Part shown: one piece after another, positions 18,117 through 26,405 of the stretch
Layout: each line of letters begins with the position of its first letter
How positions within the stretch are numbered: the first letter of the stretch is position 1
Assembly: GCA_964633815.1 (NCBI GenBank)
Contig: CAZWHW010000006.1
Coordinates: 1-64,000 of the forward strand
Origin: CALKZN01 sp964633815
Lineage (GTDB): Bacteria > Pseudomonadota > Gammaproteobacteria > Arenicellales > Arenicellaceae
DNA: 64,000 nucleotides
Direction: 5' to 3'
Notes under the pieces: model-generated
Seen by the model: the letters and a program-made list of their open reading frames with translations, nothing else
Database searches by the model: none
Told to the model about the DNA's origin: nothing
Program-made: the position numbers and the translations under genes

Positions 18117-18860
18117 TTATGAAATCGCTGAGGCAACCATTTTGCCACCTGCCACCAATAAAACCAGCGATAAAACGTAACGTAATGCTTTATTACTAGC
18201 GTATTTTTTAGTCCAAAAAGAACCTAAAATTGCACCGAAAAATGCAACAAACAATGCTTGAACCATAAATGAGCCATCAACTGTTACTAAACTACGTCCA
18301 GAAAACAACCAACCTGCTAGACCAGACAGTGAATTAATTAAAATAAACGCCGCAACAATTGGAATACTTTGGCGAACGGTAGACCATTTGAAAAAAATTA
18401 GTAAAGGGCTCAACAAAACACCTCCACCAATGCCCGTCAAGCCTGATAAAAATCCCAATATTATACCAACTAAAATAACAGGAATATTCTTAGGTAAAAC
18501 GGTATTAATGACATCTTGCTTTGCCAAAAGCAAACGAGCAGCACTCACAATCAACAAGATGCCAAGAATACAACGGTAAATAGAATCATCAAGTTGCAAA
18601 CTACCGCCAAAAAAAGCAGCCGGAACAGATGCTAGCATTAATACAGGAAAATACGCTTGCTCTTTCCAAAAAAACCATTGCGCGCGCGACAACAAATAAC
18701 AAGTGACAACGACATTCATCATTAACACTAGGGGCCGCAGGCTCTCAGGCGCAAATCCAGCCAATAGCAAAATAGCTAAATAGCCTGACGCACCACCATG
18801 ACCTACTGCTGCATAGATAGCCGCAACAATAAGCAAAATAAATAATATTCCTAGAAACAC
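18117..18860 (-). CDS. TauE/SafE family membrane transporter
   Basis: A 247-residue protein with about seven to eight hydrophobic spans and the family's paired glycine motifs (AAVGHGGASGYLAILLLAG near the start; LGFLSGLTGIGGGVLLSPLLIF in the middle). The family moves small anions such as sulfite, sulfoacetate or taurine-derived sulfur compounds, and some members other solutes. It sits between the scaffold-protein/unknown-membrane-protein pair and moaA in the cox direction, so a sulfur- or oxyanion-linked role is plausible but not shown. Confidence 0.8.
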   Translation of the reverse strand: MFLGILFILLIVAAIYAAVGHGGASGYLAILLLAGFAPESLRPLVLMMNVVVTCYLLSRAQWFFWKEQAYFPVLMLASVPAAFFGGSLQLDDSIYRCILGILLIVSAARLLLAKQDVINTVLPKNIPVILVGIILGFLSGLTGIGGGVLLSPLLIFFKWSTVRQSIPIVAAFILINSLSGLAGWLFSGRSLVTVDGSFMVQALFVAFFGAILGSFWTKKYASNKALRYVLSLVLLVAGGKMVASAIS

Positions 18861-18882
18861 CGCAATACCGCTTTAAATCAAA

Positions 18883-19548
18883 TTAATCATTAGAAAACGC
18901 AATAACATCAATATCTTTTTTGGCGATTATTGCATCAAAAAACAAATAAAAACTGAACATACCTGCACTCATACCTAGCCACATCATCACAACAGGATAA
19001 TGACTGAATAAAGGCAACGAATTTATTGGCAAGGCATGAATAAATAACATTCCTAGGAACATTCCTAACAGGCATAACAAGTGTTTTGCGCTATTACAAA
19101 AACTCAGTAATGGATATCGGGACTCTACAATCAATAAAGAGAGTGAACAACTTAGCCACATCCCAATATGCGTCCAAGGCGCTAAAATAATCATTTGCGT
19201 AATTGATTCAAGACTATTGCTATTAACAACGGCTCTACAAAGTGTTGAAAGCATTAATAATCCAAACTGATCAAAATCAATAATTGACCCCAACAACATA
19301 CCGATACCACCAGAAATAGTCACGATGAGAGGTTTCAACAAAATAGTTAATTGATAAAAGTTAATTATCAAAACCATAGTAACTGCACCCATCAGAGTAC
19401 ACAAAACATATAAAAACAAGCTTGTTTTACTTTGAAATAAAAGCCATGAAATTAAAACCTGAGCAATCATTATCATTACCAACACCGCCATTTGATAACT
19501 ATCAAACGAAAATGGTTTTAAATTATTTTTTTGGCTTAAACGGTTCAT
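18883..19548 (-). CDS. unknown membrane protein in the cox operon
   Basis: A 221-residue protein with about six to seven hydrophobic spans and few charged residues. It is Met-rich (many MxM/MM pairs), with His in APWTHIGMW, FIHALPINS and FSHYPVVMMW inside or near membrane segments. I do not recognise the family. It lies 11 bases after the SufU-like gene and 22 bases before the TauE-like gene, so it is co-transcribed with the cox maturation genes. Transport of a metal or sulfur species is a guess from context only. Confidence 0.75.
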   Translation of the reverse strand: MNRLSQKNNLKPFSFDSYQMAVLVMIMIAQVLISWLLFQSKTSLFLYVLCTLMGAVTMVLIINFYQLTILLKPLIVTISGGIGMLLGSIIDFDQFGLLMLSTLCRAVVNSNSLESITQMIILAPWTHIGMWLSCSLSLLIVESRYPLLSFCNSAKHLLCLLGMFLGMLFIHALPINSLPLFSHYPVVMMWLGMSAGMFSFYLFFDAIIAKKDIDVIAFSND

Positions 19549-19559
19549 TTTCGACTATT

Positions 19560-19988
19560 TTAAGCAGTTTCTAAGGCCGTTTCTTTCAACGCCGAATCTA
19601 ATGCTTTCCATGCCAGCGTTGCACATTTAGCTCTGGCAGGATGGTTACGCACCACATTCAGAGCACCCAAGGTATCATTCGAGGGTTGCTGATCGCTCGA
19701 GCCCTCTAGCCACGCTAACATTTGCTTGACTTGGCGTTCTGCATCTTTAAGGTTTGCTCCTGTTAGTGCTTCTCCCATCATTGATGCGGATGCCAAACAA
19801 ACTGAACAGCCCCGACCTCGAAACCGAACCGCCAACCAACCATCGACATCTTGTTTTATTCCCACTTCAATATCATCTCCACAACGTGGATTACTGCCCC
19901 TGTGCACAACTGACATTGTGTCAAGATCACCCTTGTTTCGAGGGTTATGAAAGTGGTCTAATAACACGCTTTTGTATATATCACTCAT
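19560..19988 (-). CDS. SufU/IscU-type iron-sulfur scaffold or sulfurtransferase
   Basis: A 142-residue protein with the family's three cysteine sites: Cys36 in NPRCGD, Cys61 and Cys64 in GCSVCLASAS, and Cys122 in KCATLAW. It has the insertion between the second and third sites that is usual for SufU, where the cysteines and an Asp bind zinc and accept sulfur from SufS. It follows the SufS-like gene by 18 bases. The pair would supply sulfur for Fe-S clusters or for the sulfido ligand of the CO dehydrogenase active site. Confidence 0.88.
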   Translation of the reverse strand: MSDIYKSVLLDHFHNPRNKGDLDTMSVVHRGSNPRCGDDIEVGIKQDVDGWLAVRFRGRGCSVCLASASMMGEALTGANLKDAERQVKQMLAWLEGSSDQQPSNDTLGALNVVRNHPARAKCATLAWKALDSALKETALETA

Positions 19989-20006
19989 AGAAAATATCTG
20001 TCGGAG

Positions 20007-21251
20007 TTAAATGATAAAAATTTTTTGAGCTTCAAAGATGGCTTGTTCTAATGCCAGAATATCTGCTTCATTATTATAAAAACTAAAACTAGCTCGAATC
20101 GTGCTGGAAACACCTAAATAATCCATTAATGGCTGACAACAATGATGCCCCGCTCTAACAGCAACACCAGCATCACTGGCTATTTGCGCAACATCATGCG
20201 GATGAATGCCTTCTATATTAAAAGAGACAATTCCTGAGTGATCCTGAAGAGAATTATCATTGCTCATTCCATACACAGTAACGCCATCAATTTTTTGTAA
20301 TAATGTGATCGCCTGTTTAGTCAATTCATGCACACGTTTCTCAATCGCGTTTCTGCCTATCTGCTCTAAATAATCCGCCGCAGCGGCGATGCCAAGTGCG
20401 CCTGATAAATTAGGCGAACCGGCTTCAAAACGCTCAGGAATATCTGCCCAAGAGCTACCGTCAAGCGTCGCCACATCCACCATGCCTCCACCCAATAATA
20501 ATGGTTCGGTTTCAGCTAGTTTTTCGGTTTTTGCATATAAAAAACCAATACCGTTTGGGCCACACATTTTGTGCGCTGAACCAACCAAGAAATCACAATC
20601 AAGTTTCTGGATATCGACGTTCATATGTCCTAAAGACTGGGCAGCATCAACCAAAACAGGAATAGAATATTGCTTTGCCAAAGCAGTTATTTCTTCAACA
20701 GGATTACAAATACCTAATACATTTGAAACATGTGTTATTGCTATGAGTCGTGTTTTTTTACCAAATACTTCATTGACATTTTCTAGCTCTATTCGACCGT
20801 CAGAATTGAGTGGGATAATCCGCAAAATCGCACCCGTTTCTTGGCATACTCGCTGCCAAGGAAGAAAGTTCGAATGGTGCTCCATTTGGCTGACCCAAAT
20901 TTCATCACCTTTTTTCACATGCTGTTTCGCCCAACCAGTGGCTACCAAATTAATTGCTTCAGTTGCCGAACGAGTAAAGACAATATTGCTTGCTTTAGTT
21001 GCATTAACGAAGTCTGCGATTTTCTGTCGAGAAGCTTCATATTGTTCTGTTGCAGCCTCTGCTAAGGAATATAAACCGCGATGTACTGGCCCATATTCAT
21101 GTCGATAGCAATTTGTGATTGCCTCAATCACACAATTTGGTTTTTGATTACTGGCTGCAGAATCAAGATAATGCAAAACGGGTTGACCGTCTTTCTCAAT
21201 CTCATTCAATATTGAGAAGTCTTCCTTTATTGTTTTAAAATCAACCATCAT
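20007..21251 (-). CDS. SufS-type (group II) cysteine desulfurase in the cox operon
   Basis: A 414-residue PLP enzyme releasing sulfur from cysteine as persulfide. The Schiff-base lysine is Lys228 (GSAHKMCGPNG), the catalytic cysteine Cys371 in RAGHHCCQPL, matching E. coli SufS RTGHHC. Other motifs: LDSAASNQKP, RSATEAINLVA, EHHSNFLPW and VDAAQSLGH. It lies 28 bases after the second XdhC gene and just before the SufU-like gene, with no other suf genes, which points to a dedicated role in CO dehydrogenase assembly rather than bulk Fe-S synthesis. Confidence 0.9.
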   Translation of the reverse strand: MMVDFKTIKEDFSILNEIEKDGQPVLHYLDSAASNQKPNCVIEAITNCYRHEYGPVHRGLYSLAEAATEQYEASRQKIADFVNATKASNIVFTRSATEAINLVATGWAKQHVKKGDEIWVSQMEHHSNFLPWQRVCQETGAILRIIPLNSDGRIELENVNEVFGKKTRLIAITHVSNVLGICNPVEEITALAKQYSIPVLVDAAQSLGHMNVDIQKLDCDFLVGSAHKMCGPNGIGFLYAKTEKLAETEPLLLGGGMVDVATLDGSSWADIPERFEAGSPNLSGALGIAAAADYLEQIGRNAIEKRVHELTKQAITLLQKIDGVTVYGMSNDNSLQDHSGIVSFNIEGIHPHDVAQIASDAGVAVRAGHHCCQPLMDYLGVSSTIRASFSFYNNEADILALEQAIFEAQKIFII

Positions 21252-21279
21252 TCAAAATCACCCTATTAACTCAACGATC

Positions 21280-22119
21280 TTAACTTTTAGAGATATTTTG
21301 AATATTGTCATTTTTTAGCGGCGCAACCTCACGATGCAATGTATCACGCATTCTTTCACCGCTACCATTACGACGAATCAACACAATTTCTGTCATCACA
21401 CTAAGAGCAATTTCAGCCGGTGTGCGAGCACCAACATCAATCCCACACGGTGCCATTACCCTGCTAAGGTCTGTTTCTGAAAACTGCTTATTCCTTAAAT
21501 AATCCAAAACCAACCGTGAGCGTTTTCGACTGGCAATGAGCGCAATATATTGCGCATCGGATGCCAATGCTTTGGTCATAGACTCATGATCACCTTTATG
21601 TTGCGTTGCGATCACAACATAATCATTAACTTCCGGTTGTAACTCATCATAATCGAGATCATCAGTAATGATCGATGTCGCATCTGGAAATTTCTCAACT
21701 TCAGCACCTGTATCATTGACCACTACATCAAACCCCATTAGATCGCCAAAATGACAAATATGCTCAGCCACCGCACCATGCCCCATAATCCAAATCGTTG
21801 GTTTAGGGATAAAGGGTTCAATATATACTTTCATATGACCTCCACAAGGCATGCCTGCTCCTAACACTTCGTCATCAAGATCGATGTCGATAATATCTGT
21901 TTCACCACTTTCAATACTATGTTGACCTGCTTGACATGCCGTCGATTCGGCGCAGCCGCCACCAACCCAGCCCGTCACGACTCTGCCTTGTTGATCAATC
22001 AATGCTTTTGAACCTGTTTTCGCTGAAGTAGAACCAACCACTTCAATCACGGTTGCCACTGCATAGGGTTCATTTTTTTGCCGCATATCCAACAAATGAT
22101 CTAGAAACTCTTTTGCCAT
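21280..22119 (-). CDS. XdhC/CoxI-family molybdenum cofactor chaperone
   Basis: A 279-residue XdhC-family protein. The N-terminal XdhC/CoxI domain has VVGSTSAKTGSKALID and GWVGGGCAE (cofactor-binding Cys). The C-terminal Rossmann domain contains IMGHGAVAEHICHFG, VVIATQHKGDH and the family ending APCGIDVGARTPAEIALSVMTEIVLIRR. XdhC proteins bind and protect the cofactor and help its sulfuration before insertion. This is the second of two such genes here, separated by the MocA-like gene. Confidence 0.88.
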   Translation of the reverse strand: MAKEFLDHLLDMRQKNEPYAVATVIEVVGSTSAKTGSKALIDQQGRVVTGWVGGGCAESTACQAGQHSIESGETDIIDIDLDDEVLGAGMPCGGHMKVYIEPFIPKPTIWIMGHGAVAEHICHFGDLMGFDVVVNDTGAEVEKFPDATSIITDDLDYDELQPEVNDYVVIATQHKGDHESMTKALASDAQYIALIASRKRSRLVLDYLRNKQFSETDLSRVMAPCGIDVGARTPAEIALSVMTEIVLIRRNGSGERMRDTLHREVAPLKNDNIQNISKS

Positions 22120-22137
22120 AACTAAAACCTTATTAAC

Positions 22138-22767
22138 TTAATTTGATTGTGAATAGCTATGCTGATTGTTTTCACAGTAGCTTTGATATTCTTGTGGTGT
22201 ATCTAAATCAATGATCACACTTGGGCTATTCATTTCTACCATTTGGACCAATTCAGGGTTGTCACGTATAAAACGTCGGCAACCTAGCTTGCGCTTGCCA
22301 GCTGAAATATCTTGGCGCGATTGCTCACTAATAATGATTGGGTTTCCTCTATTTCCCTTATATGTAGGCATGACAACTTGTGCTTTGCCCCGTGCGTTAT
22401 AGGCATCAACAAGAAAATTGATATCATTTACTGTGAGTGCCGGTTGATCACCAAGAGCTACCATGACCCCGGAACAATCTTGTGTTAATGCTGATAAACC
22501 ACAATGCACCGATGTCATTTGTCCATCTGCATAATCATCGTTATAAACACTTCGTACAGGTAAATCATCAATCATCTTCTTGGTCAGTTCATATTCATGC
22601 CCAAGAACCACAACAATTTCGCCTAAATTTGAAGTCAATAATGTTTCGACGCTTCGGCGTAATATTGGCACCCCACCAATTTGAAGGTGTAATTTATTCT
22701 TCTCTCCCATACGCCGAGATAAACCTCCCGCAAGCACTATCGTTGAAATAGATTGCTTATCCTGCAC
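22138..22767 (-). CDS. mocA: MocA-like molybdenum cofactor cytidylyltransferase
   Basis: A nucleotidyltransferase of the MobA/MocA/IspD fold, expected to convert Mo-molybdopterin to the cytosine dinucleotide form used by CO dehydrogenase. The nucleotide loop IVLAGGLSRRMGEKNKL is close to the start; GVMVALGDQPAL and GNRGNPIIIS follow. I chose the GTG at 22767, five bases after a GGGAGG ribosome site that lies within the last codons of coxF. A TTG six codons upstream would leave no ribosome site. It sits between two XdhC genes. Confidence 0.87.
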   Translation of the reverse strand: MQDKQSISTIVLAGGLSRRMGEKNKLHLQIGGVPILRRSVETLLTSNLGEIVVVLGHEYELTKKMIDDLPVRSVYNDDYADGQMTSVHCGLSALTQDCSGVMVALGDQPALTVNDINFLVDAYNARGKAQVVMPTYKGNRGNPIIISEQSRQDISAGKRKLGCRRFIRDNPELVQMVEMNSPSVIIDLDTPQEYQSYCENNQHSYSQSN

Positions 22768-23629
22768 AACAACCTCCCTTTTCAAGCTTTATTTCTGCAT
22801 CATCTTGCTGGTGATTTGATTGTTTTTGCTTGCTGTTATTTTCCTCATGAACGACCTGATTAGATCTTCGAATACGCACCAGCTCTGCCAATACTGACAA
22901 AGCTATTTCTGCCGGCGTTTCAGCGCCAATGTCCATACCCGCTGGCCCATGAATTCGATCAAGCGATGATTGCGTAACATTTTCCTTCAACAGTTGACTT
23001 TTCAAAGCTGTAATTTTCTTCTCACTCGCAACCATACCGATATATCTAGCATTACTATCGAGCGCTGCTGCAATTGCCTTTTTATCACGCTTTCCTTGTG
23101 TTGCAATAACGATAAATTCACTTTGAATATCAGAAAAATCAATCAGATGTGTAATGCCTTCAGATAAATTTATTAAATCTATTTCAGGGCTAGCTATCGA
23201 TACCGAAAAATCCATTTTTTTAGCTTGCTCACATAAACTAACAGCCACAGGAGAATGCCCAAAAACACACAATGATGGTTGTAGGCTTAACGGCTCGATA
23301 AAAATAACAAGTGTGCCGCCACTGAGACAACTTGAAGTGAAATCAACGACAGAGTTTAAGGATTGACTATCACCTTTTGGCCCAATTCGAATGATAATGG
23401 GTTTACCATCAGTTAAGACTTTGCTTGCTGCTTTTATCACAGCGGGTTGAGAGCAACCACCGCCTATCCAACCACCAACGATTTTTTCAGCACTGACTAA
23501 CGCTTTATCACCTGGCTTGCCCGATGTCGGTGAAATAGCCTGAATCACAGTCGCTAGCACCAAAGGTGTCTCGTAATTAATACGTCCCGATAAATAGTCT
23601 TCAATATTCATAGAATTGGGCTGTTTCAT
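22757..23629 (-). CDS. coxF: CoxF-like XdhC-family maturation protein
   Basis: A protein of about 290 residues from the ATG at 23629 (a TTG at 23641 directly abuts the coxE stop). Motifs: PTSGKPGDKALV, GGWIGGGCSQ, CVFGHSPVAVSLCEQ and HGPAGMDIGAETPAEIALSVLAELVRIRR. It is next to coxE, as coxF is in Oligotropha. The C-terminus adds a charged 30-residue tail ending in adjacent cysteines (GGCCAG); those codons also encode the next gene's ribosome site. The role in handing over sulfurated cofactor is inferred from the family. Confidence 0.85.
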   Translation of the reverse strand: MKQPNSMNIEDYLSGRINYETPLVLATVIQAISPTSGKPGDKALVSAEKIVGGWIGGGCSQPAVIKAASKVLTDGKPIIIRIGPKGDSQSLNSVVDFTSSCLSGGTLVIFIEPLSLQPSLCVFGHSPVAVSLCEQAKKMDFSVSIASPEIDLINLSEGITHLIDFSDIQSEFIVIATQGKRDKKAIAAALDSNARYIGMVASEKKITALKSQLLKENVTQSSLDRIHGPAGMDIGAETPAEIALSVLAELVRIRRSNQVVHEENNSKQKQSNHQQDDAEIKLEKGGCCAG

Positions 23630-23641
23630 TTTTATAACCAA

Positions 23642-24826
23642 CTACAATGTCGAAAGTGGCGTTTCTAATTCCGCTAAACTATTTAGATTGTTCCCAGGCG
23701 CAAATAAATCCAATAACGGCAAAGCCGCTTTCATGCATTGTGTGCTGGGCGTGTAATTTTTTTTGCCTAATAAAGGATTAATCCACACTAAACGGCGCGA
23801 CCGACGCTTAACGCGATTTAACTGTTCAACCAATGCTTCAGGTTCACCGGTGTCATAACCATCACTAACGATGAGAACAATTGTGCGTCCATTTAAAACA
23901 TTACGTGCATAACGCCGATTAAACTCAGCGAGAGATTTATCAATTCGAGTCCCACCTTCCCAACCAGAGGATATTAATGCCATTTTTTCAGCAAGGTGTC
24001 GGCGATTACGTTCACGTAAAGTTTCACCAATATGAATTAATCGCGTATGAAAAGCATAAGCGTCCGCATCTTTAAATGCGCCCAGAATGCCGCGTGTAAA
24101 GCGCAAAAATAAATAGCTATAAACACTCATCGAGCGGCTAACATCCATCAGCACAACAATCTTCGGTATTTGTTGCCGACGTTTTTTAATACTCAGTTCT
24201 ATGGGTAAACCGCCATACTGCAGACTCTGACGCAAAGTACGCCGCATATCAATTTTCTGACCTTTTTGGCTTAATCTGTGACGACGTAATAGACGGCGGC
24301 GAATACGCTGAGCCAAACGCTCTGTTAACTCTTCCATAGCCCGCAGCTCAGCGTTATTGACTAACTGACTAAAGTCTTTACTTGCGATTCCATCAATTGC
24401 ACTAGCACCTTCATGTGACATATCACCTTTACTAGAGTCATCGCCACTTAAAGCATCGGCATCTGGTATATCAAATGTGCCTTCGTTTTTATCTTTTCTG
24501 GTTTGACCCATTGCCGATGTTCGAGCACCTTTGCCACCCAATGTTGAACTGGCTTTTTGCCGAGCATTTTTACCTTGCCAATAGACATCAAATAATTCAT
24601 CAAACCGAACCCAATCAACTCGTGATGAACATAATAATGACTTCAATTTAAACTGGAATTGACGTTTATTACTGATATCAACTTGAGCCGCTAAGCGCTG
24701 ACAATCTAATGACTCTTGAATACCAATATTAAAATGATTGTCTCGAATGTAACGGACAAACCCCAACACTTGCTCGGTTAAAAGCAATGCTGGGTTATCT
24801 ATTTCTTGTTGTATATTCGTATTCAC
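23642..24826 (-). CDS. coxE: CoxE, VWA-domain maturation protein
   Basis: A 394-residue protein with a C-terminal von Willebrand A domain. The metal-dependent adhesion site appears as MDVSRSMS (DxSxS, about residue 230), with the later Thr/Asp elements in GTRIDKSLAEF and VSDGYDTGEPE. The middle is rich in Arg (RRRLLRRHRLSQKG). CoxE works with the AAA+ protein CoxD in building the Cu-S-Mo centre. Its start overlaps the end of coxD by four bases, so the two are translationally coupled. Confidence 0.92.
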   Translation of the reverse strand: MNTNIQQEIDNPALLLTEQVLGFVRYIRDNHFNIGIQESLDCQRLAAQVDISNKRQFQFKLKSLLCSSRVDWVRFDELFDVYWQGKNARQKASSTLGGKGARTSAMGQTRKDKNEGTFDIPDADALSGDDSSKGDMSHEGASAIDGIASKDFSQLVNNAELRAMEELTERLAQRIRRRLLRRHRLSQKGQKIDMRRTLRQSLQYGGLPIELSIKKRRQQIPKIVVLMDVSRSMSVYSYLFLRFTRGILGAFKDADAYAFHTRLIHIGETLRERNRRHLAEKMALISSGWEGGTRIDKSLAEFNRRYARNVLNGRTIVLIVSDGYDTGEPEALVEQLNRVKRRSRRLVWINPLLGKKNYTPSTQCMKAALPLLDLFAPGNNLNSLAELETPLSTL

Positions 24827-25701
24827 ACTGCTTTAGCAATTAATCGTTCTACCATGTCTTTTGGCATGGACTCTTGATCTTCCTGAGTTTTTAATAAGCA
24901 ACCTAGGGTAGCGACAATCGCATCAGGATCATCCTCTAATGACTTTATGTCAAAACGTAACAGTGCAGCAGCCCAATCTAATGTCTCCGCAATACCCGGT
25001 ATTTTTCTTAAATCTTGTTGGCGTAATCGCTGAACAAAGTTAACTATTTGTGACGCAAGCTGTGCACCCGCTTCAGGCACTTTAGACATGACAATGCTCA
25101 ATTCTTTATCATAATCCGGATAATCAATGTAGTGATATAAACAACGCCTGCGTAAAGCATCGCTGAGTTCTCGAGTACCATTTGAAGTCAAAATAACTTT
25201 TGGAATACTCTGAGCTTTGATCGTGCCTATTTCAGGAATGCTTACTTGAAAATCAGAAAGTAACTCCAAGAGATAGGCTTCAAATTCTTCATCTGCACGA
25301 TCAATTTCATCAATTATTAACACCACCGATTGTGGCTCGCTAATCGATTGCAACAACGGTCGTTTCAGCAAATATTTATCACTGAACAACGCATCTTCAC
25401 TGACATTTTTTTCACTTTGCGCTTCTTGATGTCTAATTGCTAATAACTGCCGTTGATAATTCCATTCATAAACAGCAGTATTCACATCTAAACCTTCATA
25501 GCACTGTAAGCGAATCAATGCGCAATCTAAAACTGTTGCTAATACTTTCGCAATTTCGGTTTTACCAACTCCAGCATCACCTTCTAAAAGCAAGGGACGC
25601 TCTAATTCTGTGGTTAACCACAAACTAGTCAGCAATTCTTGATCGGCAATATAACCTGCGCTTGCAACGCGTTGTCTTAAACTCTCTAGCGACGCTTGCA
25701 T
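24823..25701 (-). CDS. coxD: CoxD, MoxR-type AAA+ ATPase
   Basis: A 292-residue AAA+ chaperone. Walker A is GDAGVGKT (residues 41-48), Walker B LIIDEIDRADEEFEAYLLELLSDFQ, sensor 1 ILTSNGTRELSDALRRRCLYHYIDYP. In Oligotropha carboxidovorans CoxD is needed for the sulfur and copper steps of the active site (established). It lies nine bases downstream of coxG and overlaps coxE. Confidence 0.93.
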   Translation of the reverse strand: MQASLESLRQRVASAGYIADQELLTSLWLTTELERPLLLEGDAGVGKTEIAKVLATVLDCALIRLQCYEGLDVNTAVYEWNYQRQLLAIRHQEAQSEKNVSEDALFSDKYLLKRPLLQSISEPQSVVLIIDEIDRADEEFEAYLLELLSDFQVSIPEIGTIKAQSIPKVILTSNGTRELSDALRRRCLYHYIDYPDYDKELSIVMSKVPEAGAQLASQIVNFVQRLRQQDLRKIPGIAETLDWAAALLRFDIKSLEDDPDAIVATLGCLLKTQEDQESMPKDMVERLIAKAV

Positions 25702-25710
25702 ATCGTTATG

Positions 25711-26319
25711 CTAGGTTGATTTTTTGAAAAAGCTTGCGAAAAAACCAACCAAAACACTCCAAGCGATTTTAAAACCATTAATTTCATTTGGCGTGTTATC
25801 AACTGTCTCAGCTGTAATACTTGATGCGGATGTTGCAGAATCGGCAGCTTCAGCTGTTGTTTCAGTCGCATCTAGCTTTTTAGAAAAATTATCAGCAAAT
25901 TGTCCCAAAATTTGATCTGCAACTTGGGTCATCATACGCGCACCAAAATTAGCCATTTTTCCGTTTACAATGACATCTGCATCACCAATCAGTTCACAAT
26001 TATTTGATTCCCCTTCTTTTATAAAAGCAGTTAAATCCATAGTCGCACTCGAAGTGCCTTTGTTGTCTGTACCAGAAGCGATGAGATGAATTTTTTTCTC
26101 ATCCGCATTAATGCTTTTCACTTCAATATCGCCATTAAAAGCCATAGTAACTGGCCCTAACTTTACTTTAACTTTGCCTTTATAGTTTTCTTCGTCTACT
26201 TTTTCTGTAATTTCCGCACCCGGCATACAGCTTGCGACTTTTTCGATTTCTTTTAAACATGACCAACCTGAGTCTACAGAGCCATTCATAGGGAATACTT
26301 TATTTAGTGATACTTTCAT
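25711..26319 (-). CDS. coxG: CoxG, membrane-anchoring SRPBCC protein
   Basis: A 202-residue protein with an N-terminal CoxG/SRPBCC domain (SLNKVFPM, CMPGAEITEKV, YKGKVKVKLGPVTMAFNGDIEV, residues 1-150), an Ala/Thr/Ser-rich linker and a C-terminal hydrophobic helix (about 184-196) ending FFKKST. The family recruits CO dehydrogenase to the cytoplasmic membrane so electrons reach quinones, which fits the anchor. It is placed directly after coxL instead of after coxF as in Oligotropha. Confidence 0.9.
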   Translation of the reverse strand: MKVSLNKVFPMNGSVDSGWSCLKEIEKVASCMPGAEITEKVDEENYKGKVKVKLGPVTMAFNGDIEVKSINADEKKIHLIASGTDNKGTSSATMDLTAFIKEGESNNCELIGDADVIVNGKMANFGARMMTQVADQILGQFADNFSKKLDATETTAEAADSATSASSITAETVDNTPNEINGFKIAWSVLVGFFASFFKKST

Positions 26320-26405
26320 ATTTTAAGTTTTGTATTTTATGTTTTATATTGAAAATAAAACGGCAACAATCATCAGACTATTGCCGTTTATTGGTTTATC
26401 GCTAT

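Noticed and set aside
20389..21108. 239-residue open frame on the plus strand
   Set aside because: Exact antisense of the cysteine desulfurase gene, with Ser/Pro-rich shadow composition.
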